Shown here in pieces: positions 1-8,770 of a stretch of DNA of 64,000 nucleotides. The first letter of the stretch is position 1, and every line of letters starts with the position of its first letter. The stretch lies in NCBI GenBank assembly GCA_963784175.1, contig CAWAQJ010000018.1, forward strand, positions 310,001 to 374,000, in the 5' to 3' direction. The position numbers and the translations under genes were made by a program. The notes below the pieces were generated by a model. The model ran no database searches, was not told where the DNA came from, and saw only the letters and a program-made list of their open reading frames with translations. Source of the stretch: JAIBJN01 sp963784175. GTDB lineage: Bacteria > Actinomycetota > Thermoleophilia > Gaiellales > Gaiellaceae.

Positions 1-22
1 GGCTGCGGGCGGCCCACCACGC

Positions 23-1300
23 TTACCGCCACTCGAACGCGCCGATGTCGGGGGCACCGTCCCGCGGATAGCCGGAGTGGTCGAGCGGGGTCGCCCATGA
101 CGGCTCCGCCCGCCCGATGAGCGGCGACCCCTCGAGCGGGAGGCCGTCCGTGTCGACCATCGGGTCGCCCGTGAGATCGAGGTCCGAGCACGGTGCCGCG
201 TCGGCGTACAGGTTGTAGCCGGACGCTTGCGCAGGCGCACACGTGAGCTCCGGGTGGGAGGTGCGGCCAACCACGTTGTTCACGACCAGCGGGCGCAGCT
301 CGGGCGCCACAGTCTCGTAACCCTCCGAGATGAGCAGGCTGTTGGAGACGCCGGGCCAGTACCGGAACCGCTCCGGATCTCGAGGCGATCCCGACATGAT
401 CGTGTTGCCGGCCACCAGCACGTGGGTTGGCAGGCCACGGGTGCCCGGCGGATTCCCGACGATGATCCCATTCGCAGCCTCGAGGCCGGGCACGGCCGGA
501 TCCGAGCGCCGGAACACGTTTCCTCGGATGGTGATGTTGTCGGCGCCGTACTGGCCCGACACGTAGAGCTGGGCGGCCCCGTAGCTGTAGAGCCCGAACC
601 GGTTGGCCTCGATCAGCAGGTCATAGCCACCAACCACTTGAACGAGATCCTGGTGGTTGCAGCCGAGCTGAGTTCCGCAGGGCCCGGGCAGCGCACGGTC
701 GAACGTGTTGCCGCGCATGGTGAGTCCGTGAACGCGGGAGACATGGACGAAGTCGCAGCCGAAACAGTCGTGGAAGGTGTTGCCCGCGACGATCATGGAG
801 CTTGAGCCGGGCATCCCCAGGCAGACGGCTCCTTCGCCGCAGCGGGAAAGGTCGGAGCCGCGCACCCCGACGTTCGCGGAGCGCCACACCCGCAACCGAG
901 CCACGCGGCCCGGCTTCCCCTCCACCTCGAGCCGCTCCAAGCGGATCCCGGACGAGCGGGCGACGAGCACCAGCGCCTCGCCGCCCCAGTAGTTCGTCAC
1001 CCGCAGGTTCACGAGCCTGACACGGCGGGCGCGGGCGACCACCACATGCTTAGTGAGTGCGCCCGGCTCCGCGCGGATCGTTAGCCATCGGGCGTTTCGG
1101 GCACGCGGCCCGACCACCAGTTTCCCGTACCGGCCGCGCTCGAGGACGATCGTGCCGGCCCCGTTCCCGATCCGTTCGATTGCCGCCTGTGCCTCGGCGG
1201 TCGTATCGACCTGGATCGCGCCGTGGGCGCTTCCCGCAAGCTGCGGGACGGCCGCTAGGAGCCCTGCCGCAGCGAGGGCGACAACGAACAGCTTTCTCAT
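23..1300 (-). CDS. secreted right-handed beta-helix protein
   Basis: About 425 residues, predicted to be exported. The first 26 residues are a signal peptide (MRKLF followed by a hydrophobic run ending near SAHG). The body is made of short repeated turns with N-x-F or N-x-I steps (GNTFHDC, GNTFDR, ANRFGLY, GNVFRRS, GNTIMSG), the pattern of right-handed parallel beta-helices of the pectate-lyase/NosD type. I see no clear catalytic site, so the substrate is unknown; polysaccharide binding or cleavage is the family norm. The reading frame stays open 11 codons further upstream, but ATG at 1300 has an AAGGGGA ribosome binding site and puts the signal peptide at the N-terminus. It stands alone on the minus strand. 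Confidence 0.8.
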   Translation of the reverse strand: MRKLFVVALAAAGLLAAVPQLAGSAHGAIQVDTTAEAQAAIERIGNGAGTIVLERGRYGKLVVGPRARNARWLTIRAEPGALTKHVVVARARRVRLVNLRVTNYWGGEALVLVARSSGIRLERLEVEGKPGRVARLRVWRSANVGVRGSDLSRCGEGAVCLGMPGSSSMIVAGNTFHDCFGCDFVHVSRVHGLTMRGNTFDRALPGPCGTQLGCNHQDLVQVVGGYDLLIEANRFGLYSYGAAQLYVSGQYGADNITIRGNVFRRSDPAVPGLEAANGIIVGNPPGTRGLPTHVLVAGNTIMSGSPRDPERFRYWPGVSNSLLISEGYETVAPELRPLVVNNVVGRTSHPELTCAPAQASGYNLYADAAPCSDLDLTGDPMVDTDGLPLEGSPLIGRAEPSWATPLDHSGYPRDGAPDIGAFEWR

Positions 1301-1607
1301 CTTCCCCTTCGATCCTTCGCGGCACCCGCTCAATCGAAAGAGGGCACCTGCGGTCGTGTGTAGAACCTCTCCAGAACGTCCATCGGCGTCCGCGCCGTGG
1401 CCGCCCGTACGGCTCCCCTCGCATCACAGTCGGCTATGCCGCGCCTGTGCCTGATGACCCGTTCGTGCTAAAGCGCCGTGAGCGAACGAGAGGCGAGCGC
1501 GCTGGACCTCAGGTCAGCGGGTCACGGCCGGCGCTTTTCCCTTCGAGGCGACCCGTGCCCCCCGGGGTGGCGGGCGAGTGGGTAGTCGACCGTCTTCTGC
1601 GAGTTGC
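1301..1607. other. intergenic region, nothing recognised
   Basis: Spacer between two divergently transcribed genes. Long open frames cross it on both strands, but they are high-GC shadow frames without a ribosome binding site or any recognisable domain. The only signal I can support is the promoter at its right end, described separately. Confidence 0.5.
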
Positions 1608-1636
1608 TTGTCCGCTCGGCGAGATCAGCGTAGAAC
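1608..1636 (+). promoter_or_regulatory. sigma70-type promoter of the ABM-like gene
   Basis: TTGTCC at 1608-1613, a 17-bp spacer, then TAGAAC at 1631-1636. Transcription would begin near 1643 and give a leader of about 29 nt that contains the AAGGAGGA ribosome binding site at 1661-1668 before the ATG at 1672. Confidence 0.55.
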
Positions 1637-1671
1637 TCGTCATGAGCCAACCGTCCGACAAAGGAGGAGAC

Positions 1672-1959
1672 ATGTATGCGCGGGTGGCGACATTCGAGGG
1701 CGATCCTTCCCGTGTCGACGACGCAATCCAAATGGTTCGCGCCCAGGTCGAATCGGGGGAGACTCCGGCTGGACTCGAAGGGGCGAAGATGCTCATGCTC
1801 GTGAATCGTGAGACGGGCAAGGGCCTCGGTGTCACGCTCTTCGAGAGCGAGGACGCGATGCAGCGAGGTGACGAGGCACTGAACGCCATGAATCCTGGGG
1901 GAACTGAGCGGCGAACGTCCGTCGAGTTCTTCGAGGTTCCTGTGCAGACCGTTCGCTAA
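1672..1959 (+). CDS. small ABM/dimeric alpha-beta barrel family protein
   Basis: A 95-residue cytoplasmic protein. It opens with a beta strand (MYARVATFEGDP), then a helix with VDDAIQMVRAQVE, a second strand MLMLVNRETGKGLGVTLFE and the helix DAMQRGDEALNAM. That is the layout of antibiotic biosynthesis monooxygenase-like (ABM) ferredoxin-fold barrels, which work as dimers on small aromatic or quinone substrates. Substrate unknown; many members have no proven activity. The start at 1672 is chosen because it has a near-perfect AAGGAGGA site; an in-frame ATG at 1642 has none. It has its own promoter and no obvious operon partner. Confidence 0.75.
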   Translation: MYARVATFEGDPSRVDDAIQMVRAQVESGETPAGLEGAKMLMLVNRETGKGLGVTLFESEDAMQRGDEALNAMNPGGTERRTSVEFFEVPVQTVR

Positions 1960-2012
1960 GCGTCCGAGACCGACACTCGTCCGTAGCGGTCGACTTCCGT
2001 ATGCTTTGTGGC

Positions 2013-2936
2013 ATGCGGCGCATTGGCTTCGCGCTTGCCCTGGGTCTCGTCGCGCTCGTCGTCGCGGCTCCGGCGAGTGCCGCGGAGGCCTGGGTGAGCG
2101 GAGACACACTCTTCTTCATGGCCGGGCCCGGCGAGACGAACGACGTCGAGATCAGCCAGGGCTCCGGCGGCACGACCATCATGGACAACGGCGCCACCAT
2201 CGACCCGGGCGCAGGCTGCACCGCTCTGAGCGCCAACGAGGTCACGTGCGCGGAGGGCTCGCCGTGGGTCAGGCTCCGCGACGGCAACGACACGGGCGTG
2301 GTCGTGGCCGGGCATGCCGGCGTCCTCGGGGGACCGGGAGACGACGAGCTCTCGCTGTGTGCCGCATGCTCGGGCTCGCTGTACGGAAACGACGGCAACG
2401 ACCACCTCGTCAGCGGCGACGTCTACAGCATCCTCGACGGCGGCGCGGGAAACGACGTCCTCGAGGGTGGGGACGGTCCCCAATGGCTCGGAGGTCAGAC
2501 GGGCAACGACCTCATCACGGCAGGGCCGGGCATCGATTCGATCGCACCCGGTCCCGGTACCGACGGCGTGGACGGCGGAGCCAACAGGGACACGCTGCTC
2601 TACTCCCGAGCCCAGAGCCGGGTCATCGTCGACCTCAAGAACGGGTATGCGCTCGGCGAGGGCCCCGATAACTTCGACAGCATCGAGAGCATCGTCGGAA
2701 GCCGCTTCGGAGACGACCTACGCGGAGACAGGATGGTGAATCGGATCCTCGGCGGCGGTGGCGCCGACGTAATCCGCGGCCGAGGCGATCGCGACTTCCT
2801 GTTCGCAGGCGACGGCAGGGACATCGTCTACTCCTCGGACGGCAAGATGGACGACATCAGCGGCGGGCCCGGCTTCGACCGGGCGCACGTCGACCGCGGT
2901 CTCGATCGCGTCCAGCGCGTCGAGCGCTTGTTCTAG
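2013..2936 (+). CDS. secreted hemolysin-type calcium-binding repeat protein
   Basis: A 307-residue exported protein. Residues 1-23 are a signal peptide ending ASAAEA. From about residue 95 it carries irregular glycine/aspartate nonapeptide-like repeats (GGPGDDEL, YGNDGNDHL, DGGAGNDVL, GQTGNDLI, GGGGADVI, AGDGRDIV, GGPGFDRA), the RTX/hemolysin-type Ca2+-binding signature that folds as a beta-roll. There is no toxin or enzyme domain, so it is probably a cell-surface or matrix protein stabilised by calcium. The start is ATG 2013. TATGCT at 2000-2005 lies 7 nt upstream and no ribosome binding site is visible, which suggests a leaderless mRNA. It converges with the next small ORF with a 4-bp overlap. 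Confidence 0.8.
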   Translation: MRRIGFALALGLVALVVAAPASAAEAWVSGDTLFFMAGPGETNDVEISQGSGGTTIMDNGATIDPGAGCTALSANEVTCAEGSPWVRLRDGNDTGVVVAGHAGVLGGPGDDELSLCAACSGSLYGNDGNDHLVSGDVYSILDGGAGNDVLEGGDGPQWLGGQTGNDLITAGPGIDSIAPGPGTDGVDGGANRDTLLYSRAQSRVIVDLKNGYALGEGPDNFDSIESIVGSRFGDDLRGDRMVNRILGGGGADVIRGRGDRDFLFAGDGRDIVYSSDGKMDDISGGPGFDRAHVDRGLDRVQRVERLF

Positions 2937-3046
2937 AGACCGCGGGCCAGGCGCTCGATGCGCCAGCGCGCCTGCGCGTAGTCGATCGTGCCGCGCCGCC
3001 ACGCGCGCATGACCTTGCGGCGGCGCCACCAGAAGAGGATCTGCAT
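2933..3046 (-). CDS. small basic hypothetical protein (37 aa)
   Basis: Short ORF starting MQILFWWRRRKVMRAW and ending RIERLARGL. It is preceded by GAAGGGGA, a plausible ribosome binding site 4-5 nt before the ATG. The C-terminal half (TIDYAQARWRIERLARG) faintly recalls the short amphipathic SHOCT helix, but the match is too weak to assign. It lies 35 bp downstream of the deaminase/VOC gene on the same strand, so it could be the last gene of that long operon. It could also be spurious. Confidence 0.35.
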   Translation of the reverse strand: MQILFWWRRRKVMRAWRRGTIDYAQARWRIERLARGL

Positions 3047-3081
3047 GGGATCCCCTTCGGGCGCGACGGCCCGGCTCCTCC

Positions 3082-3948
3082 CTACTCCGCGGGCTTCGAG
3101 GGCGTGAAAAGCGTCAGCTGCATCCCGCCGGGCGCCCGCAGGCGGACGTTGAGGTCGTTCCAGGGCGTGAGGACGGGATCGGCGAGCAACTCGGCGCCGC
3201 CCGCCACGAGCTTCCTCGCCGTCTCCTCGGAGTCGGCCACCTCGAGGGCGAGCCGCACGGGGCCCGCGACCCGCTCCCCCACCTCCACGCGGTCGATCAG
3301 CTCTGCCTGCGCAATGGAGAGAAGCTCGAGCGTCGCCCGGCCAGCGTCGAGGATGACTCCGCGGGCCTCGCCGTCCTCCCAGGATTCGATGACCGGCAGG
3401 CCTAGCGTGTCCCGGTAGAACGCCAGCACCCGGTCGTAGTCCTCGACAGTCACGGCGGTTCGGAGCTCCCGAACGGGGCGAGCGCGGCTCCCGCCCTCCC
3501 TCCCGGCGTAGCGCTCGAACGGCTCCTCGGCCCCCGGCGTCGGGACGTGCTCCAGGAGGTCGGGGAGCGGCCAGGCGGCCATGATCTCGGCGCCGGGCGG
3601 AGAGAGCGCGAACCCGAAGCCCGCCGCGACCTCGGCCGGAACGGCGTAGACGATCCGCGTGACGCCCGCGAGCACCGCGACCGTGCGGCACATCGGGCAC
3701 GGCTCGCAGCTCGTCACGACGGTCGCTCCGCCGAGATCGGTAGTTCCGAGCCGGCGGCAGGCCTCGCGCACCGCGGCGACCTCCGCGTGCGCGGTCGGAT
3801 CGGCGTCGCGCGCGGTCGTGTTCACACCCTCGCCGAGGACCTCCCCGTCCTTGACGACGAGCGACCCGAACGGCTCCTCGCCGGCCTCCACGTTCGTCCG
3901 CGCGAGCGCGACCGAGCGCTCGAGAAGCTCCGCCTCGGTAGGAGTCAC
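3082..3948 (-). CDS. deaminase-VOC fusion (cytidine/guanine deaminase-like + glyoxalase-like domain)
   Basis: 288 residues in two domains. Residues 1-150 are a zinc-dependent CMP/dCMP-deaminase-fold domain with HAE at 54-56 (zinc ligand and catalytic Glu) and PCPMC at 83-87 (the two zinc cysteines), closest in pattern to guanine deaminase/TadA-like enzymes. Residues about 161-288 are a VOC (glyoxalase/bleomycin-resistance) domain with the typical FYRDTLGLPVIE and GARGVILDAG stretches. Each half normally exists alone; the fusion is unusual. Together they may deaminate a nucleobase-like compound and process or bind the product, but this is inference. The start codon overlaps the stop of the UbiB-like gene (ATGA), so translation is probably coupled. 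Confidence 0.75.
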   Translation of the reverse strand: MTPTEAELLERSVALARTNVEAGEEPFGSLVVKDGEVLGEGVNTTARDADPTAHAEVAAVREACRRLGTTDLGGATVVTSCEPCPMCRTVAVLAGVTRIVYAVPAEVAAGFGFALSPPGAEIMAAWPLPDLLEHVPTPGAEEPFERYAGREGGSRARPVRELRTAVTVEDYDRVLAFYRDTLGLPVIESWEDGEARGVILDAGRATLELLSIAQAELIDRVEVGERVAGPVRLALEVADSEETARKLVAGGAELLADPVLTPWNDLNVRLRAPGGMQLTLFTPSKPAE

Positions 3949-5621
3949 AGCCTCCCGGAGCGCAGCACGCCCCAGACGAGCCAGAGGCTCAGGATCGTCG
4001 AGAACAAGAGCCCGACCGCGGCAACCCAGTAGATGCCCAACAGCTTGTGCCCCTCCTCGACCATCGCCGCGAGGATCCCTGACGTCACGGCGCCGCCGAC
4101 GGCGACCATGGCGATCCCGATGCGGTTGAATGCCGTGTCCATGCGGTGGATGAGCGCCTCCAGGCCCTCGTGGCGGAACCCGACCTCGATCTGGCCGTCC
4201 CGCACCTCCTGGAGGACGTCGTGCACCTGGTACGGGAGCTCCAGCATCATGCTCGCGTAGTTGCGCGCCTCGTTCTGCATGCGGGCGGCGACTCGCTGCG
4301 GCGTGAAGCGCTCGATCATGAGCTCCCGCGCGTACGGCTTCGCGACCTCGAACACGTTGAAGTCCGGATAGAGCTCGACGCCCACCGAGCCGAGCGTGGC
4401 GATCGCCCGGTCGAGGAGGATGAAGCGCGTCGGCAGCGTGAGATGCATCCGGTAGATGAGGGCGAAGGCCTCGCGGATCACCTGGATCGGGTCGATCTCG
4501 GAGAGGCTCGCGCCGTAGTAGCGGTCGAAGATCGCGCGGAGCTCGACGACGAACTCCTCCTCCTTGTCCTTCGGATACCTGACGCCGACCGAGGCCAGGC
4601 GGCGCGGAATCGCCTCGACGTTCTGATTGACGACGTCGATGAAGAGGCCCGTCAGCTTGGACGAGTCATCGGGCGCAAGCTGGCCCGCGGTGCCGAAGTC
4701 GACGAGTCCGATCTGGTCGGTTTGCTCCAGGACAAGGATGTTCGCCGGGTGCGGGTCGGCATGGAAGAAGCCGTGGCGGAAGATCATCGCCATCCACGTC
4801 TCCGCGATGCGGTAGGCCAGCCGGCGGCGCTCCTCCATCGTGTACCGGGCCACGTCGACGTCCCGCACCTGCACGCCCTCGAGCAGCTCGAGCGTCAGCA
4901 CACGCGAGCGCGAGTAGGTCCAGAAGACGCGCGGCACGCGGACGTGCGGGTGGCCGGCGAAGTTCTTGTGGAACTGCTCGGCGTTGCGGGCCTCGATCCG
5001 GTAGTCCAGCTCCTGCCGGATCGAGCGGGCGAACTCGTCGACGACCGCGACGGTGTCGATGAACTCGAGCGCGCGCACCCGCTCGCGCGCGAGACGGGCG
5101 AGCTGGTACATGAGCTCGAGATCCGCCTCGATCTGACGCGGAGCATTCGGCCGCTGGACCTTGACGACGACACGGCGGCCGTTCGGCAGTACCGCGCGAT
5201 GCACCTGCCCGATCGAGGCGGCGGCGATTGGCGTCTCGTCGAACTCGAGGTAGAGCTGCTCGAGCGTGAGCCCGAGCTCCTCCTCGACGACCTCGCGCGC
5301 CTGGTCGAACGGGAAGGGGCTGACCGAGTCCTGGAGCGCCTTCAGCTCGAAGACGACGTCGGGCGGCACGATGTCCGGGCGCGTCGAGAGCAGCTGGCCG
5401 AACTTGACGAACGTCGGCCCGAGCTCGTCGAGCATCTCCCGCAGTCGCTGGCCGCGCGGGGAGCCGGCGCCGTCGGCCTCGACCTCGCGACCGCGCCGCG
5501 AGCGAACCGCTCCGAAGCCGCGCGTCTCGAACAGGTAGCCGAAGCCGTGCTTGGCGGCGACCTGGGCGATCTCCGAGATCCGCCCCAGCTGTCGCACGGC
5601 GGGCCTCGAGCTCACGCTCAC
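3945..5621 (-). CDS. ABC1/UbiB-family atypical kinase
   Basis: 558 residues. The family hallmarks are in order: the KxGQ motif (KFGQLLSTRPD) near residue 73, the A-rich loop (PIAAASIGQVH), VVVKVQRP lysine region, QELDY (ExD), HADPHPAN catalytic loop and DFG (GLVDFGTAGQ). Two hydrophobic helices close the C-terminus (IAMVAVGGAVTSGILAAM and IYWVAAVGLLFSTILSLW), typical of membrane-anchored UbiB/COQ8 proteins. These ATP-binding proteins support isoprenoid quinone biosynthesis or lipid handling; the exact role here is unknown. It is translationally coupled on both sides: it overlaps the phasin-like gene upstream by 4 bp and the deaminase gene downstream by 4 bp. Confidence 0.9.
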   Translation of the reverse strand: MSVSSRPAVRQLGRISEIAQVAAKHGFGYLFETRGFGAVRSRRGREVEADGAGSPRGQRLREMLDELGPTFVKFGQLLSTRPDIVPPDVVFELKALQDSVSPFPFDQAREVVEEELGLTLEQLYLEFDETPIAAASIGQVHRAVLPNGRRVVVKVQRPNAPRQIEADLELMYQLARLARERVRALEFIDTVAVVDEFARSIRQELDYRIEARNAEQFHKNFAGHPHVRVPRVFWTYSRSRVLTLELLEGVQVRDVDVARYTMEERRRLAYRIAETWMAMIFRHGFFHADPHPANILVLEQTDQIGLVDFGTAGQLAPDDSSKLTGLFIDVVNQNVEAIPRRLASVGVRYPKDKEEEFVVELRAIFDRYYGASLSEIDPIQVIREAFALIYRMHLTLPTRFILLDRAIATLGSVGVELYPDFNVFEVAKPYARELMIERFTPQRVAARMQNEARNYASMMLELPYQVHDVLQEVRDGQIEVGFRHEGLEALIHRMDTAFNRIGIAMVAVGGAVTSGILAAMVEEGHKLLGIYWVAAVGLLFSTILSLWLVWGVLRSGRL

Positions 5622-5962
5622 TTTTCCTTTTCGACCAGGCGGAGTCGGTGCTCGAGCTGCGCGAGCCGGAGCTCGAGCTCCTCGTACTCACGGCGCGTGA
5701 CGAGCCCGACCTCGCGAAAGAGCCCGGAGAGCGTCGAGCCGGCGCGCTCGCCGACGCGAAGCGCGTCCCCGCGCCAGCGGCCCATCACCTCGTCGACGAC
5801 GTCCTTCGCGTCCTCGCGGCTGACCTTGCCGCGCCCGACCAGCTCTTCGACGAGCTCGTCGGCCCGGTCCTTCGTCAGGGCGACGACGCCGACGCCTGCG
5901 AGAAAGAGATCCTCGACAGTCTCGCGGAGCGAGCTGTTCGAGTCGTTAGCGGGCTCGGCCAT
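5618..5962 (-). CDS. phasin-like/coiled-coil accessory protein
   Basis: 114 residues, mostly helical. A central helix (LRETVEDLFLAGVGVVALTKDRADELVEELVGRGKV) is followed by EDAKDVVDEVM and a C-terminal heptad-rich coil (ELELRLAQLEHRLRLVEKEK). This matches the small phasin / polyhydroxyalkanoate granule-associated-like family often found next to UbiB kinases. No granule synthesis genes are visible, so a role as a partner of the kinase is as likely. Two starts are possible: GTG 5974 with GGAGG too close, or ATG 5962 with GGAGG 13 nt upstream; I prefer the ATG. It overlaps the end of secDF. Confidence 0.6.
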   Translation of the reverse strand: MAEPANDSNSSLRETVEDLFLAGVGVVALTKDRADELVEELVGRGKVSREDAKDVVDEVMGRWRGDALRVGERAGSTLSGLFREVGLVTRREYEELELRLAQLEHRLRLVEKEK

Positions 5963-8753
5963 GTGGCTTCGCACGCCTCCGCTTGCGGCGCGCCTCCCGC
6001 CTGGCGGCTGCGCCGTCCCCGCCGCCGTCCGCCGGAGCGGCGTCGGCGGTGACAGCCTCTTCGGCCTCTTCGGCCTCTTCGGCCTCTTGAGGCTCCTCGA
6101 TCTCCTCCTCGGCTGCGACGGGCTCGTCGTCCGGGCGACCGGCCGCCTGCTCGCCGACGGTGTCGAGCTTCTCCTGGAGACCCGCGTCCTTGCGCCGCGC
6201 GTACTCGGGCTCGCGCTCCTTCAGCACCGCGAGGAACGGCGTGGCGATGAAGATCGTCGAGAACGCGCCGGAGCCGATGCCGATCAGCAGCGCGAACGCG
6301 AACGCCTGCAGCGTCTCCCCGCCGAAGAGGATCAGCGCGGTGATCGGGAGGAGCGTGATGAAGCTCGTGGCGAGCGACCTGCGGATCGTCTCCCACAGCG
6401 ACTGGTTGGCGATGGCCGCGAAGCTCGACTTGCGCATGAGCGGGATGTTCTCGCGCACACGGTCGAAGATGATGATCGTGTCGTACATCGAGTAACCGAG
6501 GATGGTGAGGATGGCGGCCACGGTCGCGGCCGTCACCTCCCAGCCGAAGAGCGCGTACACGCCCATCGCGACCGTCACGTCGTAGAAGAGCGCCCTGAAG
6601 ATCGGGAGCGCGAAGACGAACTCGAACCGGATCGTCACGTAGATGACGATCAGGACCAGGGAGACGACGATGGCGAGGATCGCCCCGCGCAGGATCTGGT
6701 CGCTGAAGCTCCCGGACACGCTGCGGACGCCAATCGCCTCGGCGTCCAGGTCGCGTTGGATCGAGCTTGTCAGCTCCGCCTGCTGAGCCTCGGTCAGCGT
6801 CTCTGTCTTGATCTGGAACTCGGTGTAGCCACCGTCGGTCTCGTTCCCGCGCCCCTGGATGACGGCGTCGGCCAGGCCGACGGACGCTGCCTCCTCGCGC
6901 ACGCGGTCGACCGTCGTCGGCTGCGGCGTCTCGAACGAGACCTGGCTCCCGCCCTCGAAGTCGATTCCCAGGTTGAGGCCCTTGAACACGATCAAGGCGA
7001 TCGAGACGACGAGCAGCCCGGTCGCGATCGAGAACCAGATCCGGCGCTTGCCGACGAAGTCGATCTTCTGCCAGTCCGGGATCCTCTCGGCCCTGGCGCC
7101 CATGAACTTCGGGTTGTCGAACCAGCGGAAGCGCGCGAGGACGCCGAGGAGTGCGCGCGTGGCAAGCACCGCCGTGAGCATCGAGAGCAGCGTTCCGACC
7201 AGGAGCATGAGCGCGAACCCACGGACGCCACCCGTCGCTACGGCGAAGAGCACGAAGGCCGTGATCATCGTGACGACGTTTGCGTCGACGATCGTGGCGA
7301 AGCCCTTGCGGTAGCCGGTGGCGATGGCAGCGCGCACCGATTTGCCCGCGCGCACCTCTTCCTTGATGCGCTCGAAGATGACGATGTTCGCGTCGGCCGC
7401 GACACCGATGGTGAGGATGATTCCCGCGATCCCCGGCAGCGTCATCGTCACCTGGAAGGCGAGGATCGCGCCGTAGAGGAAGATGCCGTAGACGGCGAGG
7501 CCGACGATGGCGACGACGCCGAGGAAGCGGTAGACGATGAGCAGGAAGATCGCGACGGCGATCAGCCCGACGAGCGCCGCGATCATGGCCTCTCGGAGCG
7601 AGTCCTCACCGAGCGTGGCGGAGATCTGCGTCCGCTCGACCTGGACGAACTCGACGGGCAGGGCGCCGGTCTGGAGGACGAGCGCCAGGTCCTTCGCCTC
7701 GTCGAGGCTGTCGAGGCCCGTGATCTCAGCGCTGCCGCCCGAGATCCCGTCGACGAGCTGCGGGTCGGTGAAGTCGATGATCGGGAACGAGCGGATCTCG
7801 TTGTCGAGGACGATCGCGAAGCTCTGCGCGAAGGCGCGCTCCTGGTCGCGGCCTTCCGCCTGGTTCGTGTCGGACAGGGTCTGCCCGCGCTGGGAGAGCG
7901 TCCGCGTGATGTCGTGGAACCTGTCCCCGCCCTCGTCCGTGAAGTCGAGGAGGACGTTCGGCTGCCCGTCGCTGCCGAAGTCCTGGCGCGTGCCGTCGGC
8001 GTTGAGGTCCTCGCCGGTCAGCGCCGGGCTCGGGTCCTCGGCGGCGTCTGGCTCGTAGCGGTAGAGGTAGTACCAGGGCGAAGCGGCCGAGACACCGCCC
8101 GGGCAGGGCTGTGCGGCAGCCGCCTCGTCGTTGGTCGCGTGCCCGCAGGTCAGGACCGTCGTGCCCTCGGGGACGACGAAGTACTCGGCGCCCTCGGGGA
8201 TCTCGCCCCCTTCGACCTGCGCGGCCAGCGCCTCCTTCGTCGGCGCAGGGCCGGCGAGGCGCGACTTCGACTCGGAGAACAGGTACCACTCGCGCGCCTC
8301 CGTGTCCTCCGGCAGCTCATCCTCCGGAGTGAGGAGAGGCAGGAGCGTCGGGCTCGCCTGCGGCATCCCGGTCGGGTCAGCGGGGTTCTGCGAGATCGGC
8401 ATGGCGTCGCCCTGGAGGTCGTAGAACTCGAGCTGGGCCGTCTGGCCGATGATGTCCGCGGCGCGGCCCTGGTCGAAGACGCCGGCGAGGTCGACGACGA
8501 TCTGGTTGTCGCCCTGCTTGCGGATCTCCGGCTCGGAGACGCCGATCTTGTCCACGCGGTCTCGGATGATCTCGACCGACCGGTCGAGGTCCTCCTCCGT
8601 CAGCTCCTGCCCGGCCTCCGGCCGCGCCTCGAGGACGACCTCGAGACCGCCCTGCAGATCGAGCCCGAGCGTCGGCGAGCGGAAGATGCTCAGCACGGCG
8701 ACGCCGGCGATGACGGCGAAGAGGGCGATCAGGATGAGGAGGTAGCGACGCAC
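5946..8753 (-). CDS. secDF: SecDF fusion protein translocase subunit
   Basis: About 935 residues, the proton-driven SecDF component that helps pull exported proteins through SecYEG. The SecD half begins RRYLLILIALFAV and carries GLDLQGG at residues 30-36, then a large periplasmic domain and a five-helix membrane block. The SecF half starts near residue 555 with the matching LGIDFEGGS motif near residue 595. SecD and SecF are separate in most actinobacteria; here no stop codon divides them. The open frame extends about 150 codons upstream through yajC, but GTG 8753 gives the normal SecD N-terminus. The tail (residues about 870-935) is acidic, EA-rich and then basic. It is part of the conserved tgt-yajC-secDF order. 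Confidence 0.93.
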   Translation of the reverse strand: MRRYLLILIALFAVIAGVAVLSIFRSPTLGLDLQGGLEVVLEARPEAGQELTEEDLDRSVEIIRDRVDKIGVSEPEIRKQGDNQIVVDLAGVFDQGRAADIIGQTAQLEFYDLQGDAMPISQNPADPTGMPQASPTLLPLLTPEDELPEDTEAREWYLFSESKSRLAGPAPTKEALAAQVEGGEIPEGAEYFVVPEGTTVLTCGHATNDEAAAAQPCPGGVSAASPWYYLYRYEPDAAEDPSPALTGEDLNADGTRQDFGSDGQPNVLLDFTDEGGDRFHDITRTLSQRGQTLSDTNQAEGRDQERAFAQSFAIVLDNEIRSFPIIDFTDPQLVDGISGGSAEITGLDSLDEAKDLALVLQTGALPVEFVQVERTQISATLGEDSLREAMIAALVGLIAVAIFLLIVYRFLGVVAIVGLAVYGIFLYGAILAFQVTMTLPGIAGIILTIGVAADANIVIFERIKEEVRAGKSVRAAIATGYRKGFATIVDANVVTMITAFVLFAVATGGVRGFALMLLVGTLLSMLTAVLATRALLGVLARFRWFDNPKFMGARAERIPDWQKIDFVGKRRIWFSIATGLLVVSIALIVFKGLNLGIDFEGGSQVSFETPQPTTVDRVREEAASVGLADAVIQGRGNETDGGYTEFQIKTETLTEAQQAELTSSIQRDLDAEAIGVRSVSGSFSDQILRGAILAIVVSLVLIVIYVTIRFEFVFALPIFRALFYDVTVAMGVYALFGWEVTAATVAAILTILGYSMYDTIIIFDRVRENIPLMRKSSFAAIANQSLWETIRRSLATSFITLLPITALILFGGETLQAFAFALLIGIGSGAFSTIFIATPFLAVLKEREPEYARRKDAGLQEKLDTVGEQAAGRPDDEPVAAEEEIEEPQEAEEAEEAEEAVTADAAPADGGGDGAAARREARRKRRRAKPHGRAR
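6056..6087 (+). repeat. 9-bp tandem repeat in the secDF tail
   Basis: CCTCTTCGG is repeated three and a half times without change. It encodes the Glu-Ala-Glu run in the cytoplasmic C-terminal tail of SecDF, so copy-number change would alter tail length by three residues per unit without a frameshift. Confidence 0.85.
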
Positions 8754-8770
8754 GGGTGCTGCGCTCGGCC

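Noticed and set aside
1057..1671. Upstream extension of the small ABM-like gene by more than 200 codons
   Set aside because: Overlaps the start of the beta-helix gene on the other strand and has no domain; a promoter and strong ribosome binding site lie just before 1672.
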